From: an uncultured Pseudokineococcus sp.
GTDB taxonomy: Bacteria; Actinomycetota; Actinomycetes; Actinomycetales; Quadrisphaeraceae
Direction: 5' to 3'
Length of the DNA stretch: 64,000 nt
NCBI RefSeq assembly: GCF_947495735.1
Contig: NZ_CANMAA010000008.1
Location: forward strand, 1-64,000
Positions 1 to 7,084 of the stretch are shown here, in pieces (position 1 is the first letter of the stretch; each line of letters begins with the position of its first letter). The notes beneath the pieces are model-generated. The model was given only the letters and a program-made list of their open reading frames with translations, was not told where the DNA came from and did not search any database. The position numbers and the translations under genes were made by a program.

Positions 1-382
1 GCTGTTCCGGTACATGGCTGAACTCCTGGGAGGTTGGACGCTGCCTTGCGGTGTCCAACTTTTGGGGGTCAGTCCAGTCATGGGTGCCCCCTCATCGCCG
101 GCTTCGATCATCTACTACGGGAGGGCGCGCGTTGATGGTCACGGTGTCCGCGGCACCGGTGGAGCGGTCGGGTTGGCAGCTCCCTCAGGGGGTGCCCCTC
201 TCCGGTTGGGGATCGACAGCGGGACGCTGTCCGGCCAGCGATCCGATGTGGCACAACCACTGGGGGAGAGGCAGCGCCGCCCTCCGGCGGCCGCGACCGT
301 GCCGCCACGCGGTCGGCATACGGAACGGGTCCCGGTCGTCGACACCCTAGCCAGCCGTAGTCGGTCGTAATACGCTCACCGC
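1..382. other. Intergenic left edge with possible IS3-type element end
   Basis: No convincing gene is seen in these 382 bases. Bases 33-39 and 53-59 form a GTTGGAC/GTCCAAC hairpin followed by TTTT. Read on the minus strand, bases 54-76 resemble the terminal sequence of IS3-family elements (TGGACTGACCCCCAAAAG style). No transposase reading frame is present in the window, so at most this is the outer end or a scar of an element lying to the left. The IS assignment rests on recall of such ends and is weak. Confidence 0.3.
371..376 (+). promoter_or_regulatory. -10 hexamer TACGCT for leaderless toxin gene
   Basis: TACGCT lies 6 bases before the GTG at 383, so the transcript would begin at or next to the start codon and no Shine-Dalgarno sequence is visible. 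The same TACGCT with a 6- or 7-base gap precedes the starts at 6488 and 48825. No clear -35 box is seen. Confidence 0.45.
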
Positions 383-685
383 GTGGAGCGGTTCGACGTC
401 GACGTTCTCGACGACGACGAGCCCTTCGAGGTCGACGGCCAGGTCGCCCACCTCTTCAAGCACCCGGGCCTGGGCCTCGAGGACGTCGAAGAGGCGTGGG
501 CGAGCGACCCGTTGTTCTACCCGGCCACCCCACCGGCGCACTGGCTGATGGTGGCCGAGGTCGCCGGGCGAGTGCTCACCGTGCCGCTCGCGCCATCGCG
601 CTCCGGCGACCATCGCCGCTGCCGACCCATCGGCTGCTACGAGGCAGCCGCCCACCTCGCACGCCGCTACCGGGAGGACCGATGA
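383..685 (+). CDS. BrnT-like toxin-type protein
   Basis: This 100-residue protein resembles the BrnT-like group of small RelE-fold proteins. Visible marks are an acidic N-terminus, a central FKHPGLGLEDVEEAW segment, PAHWLMVAEV and the basic PLAPSRSGDHRRCRPIGCYEA stretch near residue 75. In BrnT families the toxin is an mRNA-cleaving RNase held by a partner antitoxin; that activity is inferred, not shown. The GTG start has no ribosome site but sits behind a -10 box, so it is probably leaderless. Its stop overlaps the next start as ATGA, giving tight coupling to the RHH protein. Gene order toxin then antitoxin matches BrnT/BrnA. Confidence 0.7.
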   Translation: MERFDVDVLDDDEPFEVDGQVAHLFKHPGLGLEDVEEAWASDPLFYPATPPAHWLMVAEVAGRVLTVPLAPSRSGDHRRCRPIGCYEAAAHLARRYREDR

Positions 686-954
686 GCACCCACGACCAGG
701 AGCCCGCGGCGACGGCCCCGATGACGCCCGAGCAGGAGAACGCCTTCTACGCCGACCCGCACAACCAGACCCCCCAGGGACCGCCGGTCCGCCGCCGACG
801 AGGCGGCACCGCCAAGCTGAGCGACCCGGTGCCTGTGCGCTTCCCCGAGGACCTGCTGGAGCAGGTGCGCCAACGCGCCGCGGCGGACGACAGGTCCTTG
901 TCGAACTGGATCCGCCGGGCCGTGGAGCACGAACTCACCCGACCCGGCGCCTGA
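682..954 (+). CDS. Ribbon-helix-helix antitoxin
   Basis: This 90-residue protein has a flexible acidic N-terminus (residues 1-45) and a C-terminal ribbon-helix-helix DNA-binding domain. The strand is DPVPVRFPEDLLEQVRQRA, followed by a helix reading DDRSLSNWIRRAVEHEL. It starts at the ATG of an ATGA overlap with the BrnT-like gene. The likely role is to bind the toxin and autorepress the operon, by analogy with BrnA and CopG-type antitoxins. A longer upstream reading frame exists but runs over the toxin gene and is rejected. Confidence 0.72.
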   Translation: MSTHDQEPAATAPMTPEQENAFYADPHNQTPQGPPVRRRRGGTAKLSDPVPVRFPEDLLEQVRQRAAADDRSLSNWIRRAVEHELTRPGA

Positions 955-1090
955 AAGCCTGCCGACTGGCGATCCCCGGCGGACGCAGAGCGCTCCTCAC
1001 ACGCGGCGGCGTCAAGTCGCGACGCTGTCCTCGCCGCCGGGACGGGGAGAGCCTCTAGACCAAGTCGGGTGGGGGAACGTCGGGCTTCGG

Positions 1091-1555
1091 TCACCCTTCG
1101 TGCTGCTGCCGGAAGCGCTCCAGCGCCATCGGCCAGGCCTCGGCGAACTGGTCTCGGTAGGCAGCGGCGCCCTCGCCGTGGCGCTCCCAGTCGTCGTGGG
1201 TGACCGCGATGGTCGTGCCGCCGTCCTCGGCGGTGAAGCAGACGGTGACGGTGCTGGCCTGGGCGGGATCGGGGACCGGGCTCCGGTCGGCGGAGATCTG
1301 CCACGTGAAGGACAGCGACGTCGGCGGGTCCCAGCGCTGGATGCGGCCCCAGTCGATGCGGAAGCCGTGGGGGCCGGTCTCGGTGAGCAGTCCGCCGGGG
1401 CGGCAGTCCATGCCGATGGACTCCAGGAGAGCGGGCTGGGACCAGGTGAACTCGGCCGGCCACCAGGAGCCGAACCCGTCGGTGAACCTCGAGAAGGTCT
1501 CGTGCGGCGGGCTCGGGACGGTGACGGAAGCGGTCAGCGCTGGGACGTCGGCCAT
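1091..1555 (-). CDS. SRPBCC (AHSA1-like) domain protein
   Basis: A 154-residue START/SRPBCC-fold protein of the AHSA1 group. Marks are the opening ALTASVTVPSPPHETFSRFTDGFGSWWP, a middle GPHGFRIDWGRIQRWDPPTSLSFTW and the closing ERHGEGAAAYRDQFAEAWPMALERF, typical of this family (about 140-160 residues). Such proteins bind hydrophobic ligands in a deep pocket; no specific ligand can be assigned. ATG 1555 is preferred over the GTG three bases upstream; neither has a clear ribosome site. It lies downstream of and co-oriented with the HxlR gene but about 210 bases away, so an operon is possible but not evident. Confidence 0.75.
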   Translation of the reverse strand: MADVPALTASVTVPSPPHETFSRFTDGFGSWWPAEFTWSQPALLESIGMDCRPGGLLTETGPHGFRIDWGRIQRWDPPTSLSFTWQISADRSPVPDPAQASTVTVCFTAEDGGTTIAVTHDDWERHGEGAAAYRDQFAEAWPMALERFRQQHEG

Positions 1556-1768
1556 CACGGCACGGTAGGGCGGGCCCGTCGCCCGTGCCGCGTCCGGCCA
1601 GCGATGGGCTCGAGGAGCGTGCCGGATGCCGATCCCGAGTGGACGGCGGCGGGGGAGCGGCGGCGCCGCCGCCGAGGGGCGCAGTTTCGCCGGCAGGGGG
1701 GCGGTTGGCGGGACGGTGCCCTCAGCGCCACGGGGCGGTTGGCGGGTCCTCGTGCAGCGGTCGTGACC

Positions 1769-2149
1769 TCAGTCCTCGTGGGCGTCGTCATAGGCGCGCC
1801 GCGCCTCCTGGATGCGGGGCATCTGCACCTGCGCCCATGCCAGCAGCGCGTCGACGGGCTCGCGCAGCGTCTTGCCGAGCGGGGTGATGCGGTACTGCAC
1901 GGCGACCGGACGGGTGCTGATCACCTCCCGCTGGACGACGCCGTTGCGCTCGAGCCGGCGCAGCGTCGCGGTGAGCGACTTCTGCGTGACCGCGGGGATA
2001 GCGCGGCGCAGCTCGTCGAAGCGGCACGGCCGCTCGCACAGTTCGGCGAGGACGCCGAGGGACCAGGTGTCCAGGACCTGGTCGAGCAGCTCGCGGTGGG
2101 GGAGGTCGACGTGGAGGGCACCGGGGTGCGCTGGTGCGGTATCGGTCAT
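1769..2149 (-). CDS. HxlR family winged-helix regulator
   Basis: This 126-residue protein is an HxlR-type regulator. DQVLDTWSLGVLAELCERPCRFDELRRAIPAVTQKSLTATLRRLERNGVVQRE is the winged helix (about residues 23-76), and PVAVQYRITPLGKTL is the wing and linker that define the family. It lacks the N-terminal cysteine common in redox-sensing HxlR members, so the signal is unknown. It is divergent from the RidA gene at 2245, and a direct repeat between them may be its operator. It probably represses itself and the RidA-like gene, a common arrangement; this is inference. Confidence 0.88.
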   Translation of the reverse strand: MTDTAPAHPGALHVDLPHRELLDQVLDTWSLGVLAELCERPCRFDELRRAIPAVTQKSLTATLRRLERNGVVQREVISTRPVAVQYRITPLGKTLREPVDALLAWAQVQMPRIQEARRAYDDAHED

Positions 2150-2153
2150 GACA

Positions 2154-2181
2154 CCTGGTCTCCTCGAGGTGGCCTGGTCTC
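2154..2181. promoter_or_regulatory. Direct repeat, candidate HxlR operator
   Basis: CCTGGTCTC occurs at 2154-2162 and again at 2173-2181, a spacing of 19 bases, so both copies lie nearly on one helix face. It is placed between the HxlR start (2149) and the divergent RidA gene (2245), where an autoregulatory site is expected. Confidence 0.4.
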
Positions 2182-2244
2182 GTTGAAGTGCTCTGCCGGT
2201 GGTGACTACGAAGGGGGCGTCCGTCCCGACCAGAGGAGATCTCC

Positions 2245-2655
2245 GTGGCCGTCCAGCGCCTGACCCCCGAAGGCATGATGCAGCCCGTCCCGTACGCCCA
2301 CGTCGCCGTGGCCACCGGCACCCGGCAGGTCCACGTCGCCGGGCAGGTGGCCCGGACGCCCGACGGTCAGCCCGTCGCCGCTGGCGACCTCGCCGGGCAG
2401 GTGGCCCACGTCCTGCTCGCTACCGCCCGAGGCCTGGCTGCGGGCGGGGCCACGTACGACGACGTCGTCAGGCTCACCTTCTACGTCGCAGGGTGGGAGC
2501 CCGAGCAGATGGGTGCCTTCATGGCCGGGGTCGAGGCCGTGGCCGAGGAGGTGGGACTGCCGACGCCGATGCCGCCCGCGTCCCTGATCGGCGTCACGAT
2601 CCTGTTCGAACCCGACGTCCTCGTCGAGCTCGAGGCCACGGCAGTCCTCGACTGA
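2245..2655 (+). CDS. RidA family (YjgF/YER057c/UK114) protein
   Basis: A 136-residue RidA-fold protein. RidA hydrolyses reactive enamine/imine intermediates of pyridoxal enzymes, but many paralogues have other roles. Visible: PVPYAHVAVATGTRQVHVAGQVARTPDGQ at the N-terminus, TYDDVVRLTFYV in the middle and PPASLIGVTILFEPDVLVELEATAVLD at the C-terminus. The canonical arginine of the R-S-x-V/I-x-V segment is replaced here by S-L-I-G (PPASLIGV), which suggests a non-RidA1 subgroup. The GTG start has AGAGGAG eight bases upstream. It is divergent from the HxlR gene, which likely controls it. Confidence 0.88.
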   Translation: MAVQRLTPEGMMQPVPYAHVAVATGTRQVHVAGQVARTPDGQPVAAGDLAGQVAHVLLATARGLAAGGATYDDVVRLTFYVAGWEPEQMGAFMAGVEAVAEEVGLPTPMPPASLIGVTILFEPDVLVELEATAVLD

Positions 2656-2662
2656 CCAGCCC

Positions 2663-2693
2663 GCGTCCCAGCTGATGATCGGCTGCGGGACGC
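2663..2693. repeat. Dispersed hairpin repeat, copy A
   Basis: Arms GCGTCCC (2663-2669) and GGGACGC (2687-2693) flank a core reading AGCTGATGATCGGCTGC. Seventeen bases (2665-2681) match the copy at 7170-7186 at 16 positions. Related cores lie at 4462 and 5302. It may also act as a terminator after the RidA gene. Confidence 0.5.
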
Positions 2694-2792
2694 TGACCGG
2701 TCAACGGTTCTTCACGGGAGGGTGCCGCGGTGCCGCCGCCGAGGACCATGACGCGGGGCAGGGGCTGTCGGACGGTGGTGACAGCGGCCGGC

Positions 2793-3152
2793 TCAGAGTC
2801 GCGGGTGCTGCACCAGTGCGTCAGGGCCGACCTCGACGAAGTCTGACTCCTGCAGCGCTGCTGCCATGGCTGTGCCGTAGGTCTCGAACAGCGCGAGCAG
2901 GGCGGCATCCGTGGTGTTGCCGGTGACCACGAGCAGCAGCCGCCGCGGCGAGCCTTGGAGCAGGTGGCTGTCGCGGAAGTCGCGGTCCTTGGTGACCGCG
3001 ACCCGGTTCTGCTGGTCGGCAGCCTCACGGACCTCGCGGTCGGTGCTGGCGTTGCCGCGGGGCAGGTCGCTGGTGTGCACCACGTCATGCCCGGCGGTGC
3101 TGAGTGCTCGCGCCAGACGTATCGGCAGCTGCGCGTCGAGCAGCAGCCTCAC
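2793..3152 (-). CDS. DUF5615 PIN-like nuclease/toxin-type protein
   Basis: This 119-residue protein begins VRLLLDAQLPIRLARAL, the standard opening of DUF5615 PIN-like proteins, and continues GHDVVHTSDLPRG and AVTKDRDFRDSHLL. The acidic residues (D6, then D of VHTSDLP, then the DRDF pair) match the PIN-type metal-binding site. PIN domains cleave RNA; the target is unknown. The GTG start overlaps the stop of the DUF433 gene as GTGA. A longer upstream frame is only a shadow of the DUF433 gene. DUF433 followed by DUF5615 is a recurring toxin-antitoxin-like pair. Confidence 0.8.
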   Translation of the reverse strand: MRLLLDAQLPIRLARALSTAGHDVVHTSDLPRGNASTDREVREAADQQNRVAVTKDRDFRDSHLLQGSPRRLLLVVTGNTTDAALLALFETYGTAMAAALQESDFVEVGPDALVQHPRL

Positions 3153-3379
3153 GCCGCGCCGAGACTCACGCGCTGGCCCCCGACGGCCAGCGCGGCGAAC
3201 TCGAGCACCGCGAGCAGGTCTTCTCGCTCCAGGTCGGGGTGGTCCTGGAGGACCTCCTCGAAGGTCATCCCCGAGCCCAGCAGCTCCAGCAGCGTCTGCA
3301 CGGGGTAGCGCAGGCCGCGCACGGTCGGCTGGCCGTGGCACACGTGGGGGTCGGTGGTGATCCGCTGCAGCCTGGACAC
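3149..3379 (-). CDS. DUF433 antitoxin-type DNA-binding protein
   Basis: A 76-residue DUF433 protein, an HTH-type small protein. The family signature is clear: RITTDPHVCHGQPTVRGLRYPV, then LLELLGSGMTFEEVLQDHPDLEREDLLAVLEFA. It is the first gene of a coupled pair with the DUF5615 protein (4-bp overlap) and is the presumed antitoxin and autoregulator. The length is typical. The start is taken as GTG 3379 because it places the RITTDP motif near the N-terminus as usual. Confidence 0.82.
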   Translation of the reverse strand: MSRLQRITTDPHVCHGQPTVRGLRYPVQTLLELLGSGMTFEEVLQDHPDLEREDLLAVLEFAALAVGGQRVSLGAA

Positions 3380-3594
3380 GACGACGACGGTACCGCTGGG
3401 CGACTCCGCGAGGCGCTACCGCGAAGGGGCGTCACCGTCGTCGTCAAGCAGCTTCGTGCTGCTGCCGACCTCGGTGCGAGGACGCTCCGGGACTACCAGC
3501 AGTCGGTCGGCTATCGGTCACTTCGTCGGCTGGGCGGGTACTGAGTTGTCAGATCAGGTTGACGCTCGAGGACTTGTCAGTCCAGGCTGACGGT

Positions 3595-3837
3595 ATGGAC
3601 CTGGGCGACGTCACGGCGACGGCCACCCAGGCCGAGCCTCGTGAGGGACTGCGAACGGCGCTGGCCCTGCGGAGGCTGGCTGAACGACTCGAGGCCCTGC
3701 ATGTCCGGGCTGCCCGCGACCAGGGACTGTCCTGGGCCGACATCGCGGCCGAGCTGCAGGTCACTCGCCAGACCGTCCACAAGAAGCACGGCCGCGCGGA
3801 GCGGCCGCGACGAGGGGACAGCGATGCTCTTCTATGA
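3595..3837 (+). CDS. Small sigma-region-4-like HTH protein
   Basis: This 80-residue protein is mostly one helix-turn-helix: EALHVRAARDQGLSWADIAAELQVTRQTVHKKHGR resembles sigma-70 region 4 and related small actinobacterial HTH proteins. It opens MDLGDVTATATQ. ATG 3595 is chosen over an upstream in-frame start at 3559 because the protein then has the usual length. Its last 14 bases overlap the start of the Clp-N gene, so the two are probably co-translated. In related genomes such an HTH protein next to a Clp-N protein is a recurring pair; it may autoregulate the operon (inference). Confidence 0.75.
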   Translation: MDLGDVTATATQAEPREGLRTALALRRLAERLEALHVRAARDQGLSWADIAAELQVTRQTVHKKHGRAERPRRGDSDALL

Positions 3838-4435
3838 CGAGACCTTCTCCGAAGCCATGACCGCCGGCGGGCGCGAAGCCGAGCTGGCGGGCCGTCGAGC
3901 CATGGGCACCGAGCACCTGCTCCTCGGGCTGCTCATCGCACGCGGCCCCCTCGTGGACCCGGCTGTCCGAGCGGCGCCGGCGCTGAGCGAGCACTCGGTG
4001 CGCCAGGCGATCGAGCGCGGCCTCGACGACCTGCCCTACCTGCACCAGCTCGGGATCGACCCCGACCGTGTGCTCGCCTCCGCAGGTGCGCCCTCGGCCA
4101 GCCACCTGCTGATGTCGGGGAGCCACACCAACGACCTGCAGGCCGCGCTGGAGGCGGCGTCGCTGAAGCTGCACCAGCTGCGGAAGTCCGGCGCGCTCCC
4201 ACGGGAGCGGAAGGTGACCTCGGCGGTCGCGTGGATGACGGTCCTGGAACCGACCACGCGGGTCAGCCGACTGCTCGCCGCGATGGACGTCGACGCCGAC
4301 CACCTGCGCGACGCACTGCTCGGCGCCCTGGTCGTCGACGGCGCCCCGACGCCGCCCTGGCCGGAACGGGCGCGTCCCGGCGTCGTCAACCGGGGGTTCC
4401 AACGACTCTTCCGCCGACTCGACGTCGCCAGCTGA
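3824..4435 (+). CDS. Stand-alone Clp N-terminal domain protein
   Basis: A 203-residue protein with a Clp repeat (ClpA/ClpC N-domain) and no AAA+ module. Residues 1-40 carry FSEAMTAGGREAELAGRRAMGTEHLLLGLL, the Clp-N helix pair, and a second degenerate repeat follows about residues 105-180 (ALEAASLKLHQLRKSGA, RVSRLLAAMDVDADHLRDALL). Clp-N domains bind substrates or adaptors for Clp proteases. A protein made only of this domain could act as an adaptor, decoy or sensor. It overlaps the upstream HTH gene by 14 bases, so it is likely expressed with it. Confidence 0.82.
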   Translation: MLFYDETFSEAMTAGGREAELAGRRAMGTEHLLLGLLIARGPLVDPAVRAAPALSEHSVRQAIERGLDDLPYLHQLGIDPDRVLASAGAPSASHLLMSGSHTNDLQAALEAASLKLHQLRKSGALPRERKVTSAVAWMTVLEPTTRVSRLLAAMDVDADHLRDALLGALVVDGAPTPPWPERARPGVVNRGFQRLFRRLDVAS

Positions 4436-4441
4436 GTCGTC

Positions 4442-4669
4442 GCAGCCGCGCCACCGCTGACGGATCGACTGCAGGACGCCGACCGGGCCGAGGAGGACCC
4501 GCTCGTGCTCCATCTCGGCGCTCCCGCCGACGAGCAGCTGCTCGAGCGCCTGGTCGCAGCAGGCGGCACCCGCGTCATCGCGCGCAACCCCTGCCGGGAG
4601 CAGTGGGGCACCACCGTCGCCGACCCCGACGGGTACCGCCTCGTCCTGGACCACCGCACCTGGGGCTGA
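4442..4669 (+). pseudogene. C-terminal fragment of a VOC/glyoxalase protein
   Basis: A stop-free stretch ending at TGA 4667-4669 encodes LLERLVAAGGTRVIARNP, then EQWGTTVADPDGYRLVLDHRTWG. This is the typical C-terminal half of a vicinal-oxygen-chelate (glyoxalase/bleomycin resistance) protein. The first half of the domain, including the first metal-binding residue, is missing, and no good start codon lies upstream (only GTG 4505 inside). I read this as a gene remnant; a short expressed protein from 4505 cannot be excluded. Confidence 0.55.
4462..4479. repeat. Dispersed hairpin repeat core, copy B
   Basis: The sequence GGATCGACTGCAGGACGC matches the core and right arm of the repeat at 2663-2693 and the motifs at 5302 and 7170. 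Here the left arm is not conserved. It sits inside the VOC remnant. Confidence 0.35.
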
Positions 4670-4750
4670 GGCGTACCGCCCGGATCGGTGCGCCAGTCAA
4701 CGACCCCCGACCGGTACGCGTTGTCTTACGTCCTGTGGGACGCTGGAGCC

Positions 4751-4984
4751 ATGGCCGAGACGATCACCTTCCGTCCCGACGAGGACGCCCGCCGCGCCCT
4801 CGCCGCTCTCACCGCTGACGGCACCGCGGTCTCTTCCGCCGTGCGCTCGGCGCTGATCGACGCCGCACGCAACGCCGCGGCGCAACGACTGCGCGCCGAG
4901 GCGACAGCCCTGGCTGCCGACGAGCACGACCGCGCCGAGGCCGCGCAGGTGCTGCGCGACATGGAGACCCTGCGTGCGTGGTGA
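4751..4984 (+). CDS. MazE-like antitoxin
   Basis: A 77-residue protein: MAETITFRPDEDARRALAAL, then DGTAVSSAVRSALIDAAR, then a charged C-terminal helix. The N-terminus looks like a ribbon-helix-helix DNA-binding part, and the C-terminus would mask the toxin. ATG 4751 has GGAG six bases upstream and is preferred over the in-frame start at 4688. It overlaps the MazF-like gene by 11 bases, the classic antitoxin-toxin order. Confidence 0.78.
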   Translation: MAETITFRPDEDARRALAALTADGTAVSSAVRSALIDAARNAAAQRLRAEATALAADEHDRAEAAQVLRDMETLRAW

Positions 4985-5285
4985 CGTCTACCGCCTCAGG
5001 TCACCCCGCGGCACCCGGAGCCACGAGCAGTCGGGCGCGCGCTTCGCCGTCGTCGTCCAGTCCGACGAGCTGCCCCTGTCGACGTGGCTGGTCGCGCCGA
5101 CCTCGACATCAGCCCGCTCCGCGTCCTTCCGGCCAGAGGTCGAGGTGGACGGCCGTACCACCCTCGTCCTCGCCGAGCAGACCGCGGCCATCGACCCGGA
5201 GCGACTCGGAGCCGCGGCCGGCGCACTGTCCCTCGAGGAGATGCGGCGAGTCGACGCTGCCCTGCGAATCGTCCTCAGCCTGTAG
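4974..5285 (+). CDS. MazF/PemK-type toxin (mRNA interferase)
   Basis: A 103-residue PemK/MazF-fold protein: MRGDVYRLRSPRGTRSHEQSG, then RFAVVVQSDELPLSTWLVAPTSTS, then TTLVLAEQTAAIDPERL. The RGDVY opening and the loop with the basic residues before FAVV are typical of this RNase family, which cuts single-stranded mRNA at short sequences. Length is normal. GTG 4974 gives the full N-terminal strand; the GTG four bases later is out of frame. It is co-translated with the MazE-like antitoxin. Confidence 0.85.
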   Translation: MRGDVYRLRSPRGTRSHEQSGARFAVVVQSDELPLSTWLVAPTSTSARSASFRPEVEVDGRTTLVLAEQTAAIDPERLGAAAGALSLEEMRRVDAALRIVLSL

Positions 5286-5637
5286 GCCACCGGCCCGGCA
5301 GGCGATCGGCTGCTGGACGGTCGGGTGAGCCGCGCCGAGGCAGGTGAGCAGTCGCCGCTGAAGCGGGGTCGCACGCGCCTCCGCGCCTTCGCGGGCGTAT
5401 CCGCTCGAGGAAGCGCCATGGCTATCACCCTGTGGCCGTAGCCGTCTCCTGTGTGACCGTCGGCCTGCCGGCGGGTGATCTTGTTCGAGTGCAGGGGCGC
5501 CTTCGAGACGGGGGGCCTGACCTCGAGCCCGCGAGAACGCCCGTCAGGGAACGGGACCGCCGAACGTGGTGGTCGACGAGGACGGCGCGGGCGAGTGAGG
5601 CAGACCTCGCCCGCGCCGTCGGGCTCGGTCGTGCTGA
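5286..5637. other. Gene-free stretch with repeat and terminator
   Basis: No gene is seen. The stretch holds a copy of the dispersed repeat core (GCGATCGGCTGCTGGACG, 5302-5319) and, at its right end, the strong hairpin at 5581-5620. The rest shows no pattern I can name. Confidence 0.5.
5581..5620 (-). terminator. Hairpin terminator after the SDR gene
   Basis: Perfect 15-bp arms (GACGGCGCGGGCGAG at 5581-5595 and its complement at 5606-5620) with a 10-base loop, starting 18 bases past the stop of the minus-strand SDR gene. There is no T tract, as is usual for actinobacterial terminators. Confidence 0.7.
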
Positions 5638-6387
5638 TCAGATGCTCGTGTAGCCGCCGTCGATGAACCACTCGGCGCCGTTGACGTACGTGGCGGTGTC
5701 CGAGGCCAGGAGCAGGGCCGCCGACGCGACCTCGTCGGGGTCGCCGAGCCGCCCCGCCGGCAGCACCGTCTCGAACATCTCCACGAAGTCGTCCTGCTGG
5801 TCCTCGGGGACGACGCCGAGCAGGCCGGGGGTCCGGATCGGCCCCGGGCTCAGCACGTTGACCCGGAAACCGTTCTCTCGCGCGTTCAGCGTCCAGCTGC
5901 GGGCGAAGTTGCGCAGAGCCGCCTTCGTCGCGCCGTAGACCTCCAGGCCGCGGTCGGGACGCGTGGAGGTGCTCGACCCGACGAGGATCACCCAAGCCCC
6001 CTGCGAGAGGAGGGGCATCGCCTTCTGCACCCCGAACACCGCGCCCTTCACGTTCGTGGCGAACATGGCGTCGAACTGCTCCTCGGTGATGTCCCCGAGC
6101 ACGGCCGGCACCGCGCCGCCCGCGTTGGCCACCAGGACGTCGATGCGGCCCGACTGCCGGGCGACGACTTCGTAGAGGGCGTCGAGATCGGCCAGCTTCC
6201 CCACGTCGCAGCGCACCCCGACGGCCCGCGGCCCGAGCTCGGCGACCGCCGCGTCGATCTGAGCCTGCCGTCGGCCGGTCACGAAGACCTGCGCACCCTC
6301 GGCGACGAAGCGCCGGGCGATGGCCAACCCGATCCCGCTCGTCCCGCCGGTGACCACTGCCACCTTGTCGTCCAGAAGCCCACTCAT
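5638..6387 (-). CDS. Short-chain dehydrogenase/reductase
   Basis: A 249-residue classical SDR. TGGTSGIG near residues 13-20 is the NAD(P)-binding glycine motif. The acidic-free TGRR after the second strand suggests NADPH use. NAGG, the catalytic Ser in VGSSTS and the YxxxK pair in YGATK are all present. The C-terminus ends DGGYTSI as in many SDRs. Substrate is unknown. ATG 6387 (MSGLLDDKVAVVTGG) is chosen over an in-frame start 17 codons upstream, which would add an unrelated tail. It is divergent from the TetR gene at 6488, its probable regulator. Confidence 0.9.
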   Translation of the reverse strand: MSGLLDDKVAVVTGGTSGIGLAIARRFVAEGAQVFVTGRRQAQIDAAVAELGPRAVGVRCDVGKLADLDALYEVVARQSGRIDVLVANAGGAVPAVLGDITEEQFDAMFATNVKGAVFGVQKAMPLLSQGAWVILVGSSTSTRPDRGLEVYGATKAALRNFARSWTLNARENGFRVNVLSPGPIRTPGLLGVVPEDQQDDFVEMFETVLPAGRLGDPDEVASAALLLASDTATYVNGAEWFIDGGYTSI

Positions 6388-6431
6388 CGCCTGGTCACTC
6401 GCTCTCGCCGAAGTCCCGTTCTGGAATGAAG

Positions 6432-6458
6432 CGTCCACAACCTAGGGTCATCTGGACG
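6432..6458. promoter_or_regulatory. Inverted repeat, candidate TetR operator
   Basis: CGTCCA (6432-6437) and TGGACG (6453-6458) form an inverted repeat with a 15-base spacer in the gap between the divergent SDR and TetR genes. Position and symmetry suit an autoregulatory TetR site that also controls the SDR gene. Confidence 0.45.
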
Positions 6459-6475
6459 GTGCGGTCAAGAACGCC

Positions 6476-6481
6476 TACGCT
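6476..6481 (+). promoter_or_regulatory. -10 hexamer TACGCT for leaderless TetR gene
   Basis: TACGCT ends 6 bases before GTG 6488, the same arrangement as at 371/383. It implies a leaderless transcript. Confidence 0.45.
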
Positions 6482-6487
6482 GCCGGG

Positions 6488-7081
6488 GTGGCGCGGCCGA
6501 GGGAGTTCGACGAGGTGGACGTGCTGACCGCAGCGCGTGATCAGTTCTGGACGACCGGCTTCGCCGGCACCAGCATGGACGCGATCGCCTCGGCCACCGG
6601 CCTGGGCAAGGGCAGCCTGTACGGGGCGTTCGGCGGCAAGCGCGAGCTCTTCCACCGGGTGTTCGACGACCACTGCAGCGCGGCGATCTGCTCGGTGAGC
6701 CGCCAGCTGGGTGGGGACGACGAGCAGGCGTTCGAGCGGCTCGCCGCCTACCTGCTGGCCCACGCGACTGCTTGCGCCGAGCCCAGCCACCGCGGCTGCC
6801 TGCTGGCCAAGGGCACGGCCGAGCTGGCTGGGCACGACGAGGTGGTCGCGGCTCGCTCTCTGGAGGCTCTCGAAGGGATCCAGCGGGCCATCGCCGCTGA
6901 CCTGGAGGCGTGCCAGCGCAACGGCGACATCGACCCGGCCGCCGATGCGCAGCAGCTCGCCGGGCTGCTGCTGACCGTGCACCGCGGCCTGGAGGCTCTG
7001 GGCAAGGCAGGGGCTGAGGAGAGCACCCTGCGGGGTATCGCGGAGACGGCTCTGGCCGGCCTGCCGCGTTCGTCTCGATAG
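6488..7081 (+). CDS. TetR/AcrR family regulator
   Basis: A 197-residue TetR protein. Residues 1-50 hold the HTH: MARPREFDEVDVLTAARDQFW, TGFAGTSMDAIASATGLGKGSLYGAFGGKRELF. The C-terminal part, with HRGCLLAKGTAELAGHD, matches the TetR subgroup that controls neighbouring SDR or oxidoreductase genes. The GTG start is leaderless behind TACGCT. It is divergent from the SDR gene; an inverted repeat between them is a likely operator. The inducer is unknown. Confidence 0.9.
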   Translation: MARPREFDEVDVLTAARDQFWTTGFAGTSMDAIASATGLGKGSLYGAFGGKRELFHRVFDDHCSAAICSVSRQLGGDDEQAFERLAAYLLAHATACAEPSHRGCLLAKGTAELAGHDEVVAARSLEALEGIQRAIAADLEACQRNGDIDPAADAQQLAGLLLTVHRGLEALGKAGAEESTLRGIAETALAGLPRSSR

Positions 7082-7084
7082 CGC

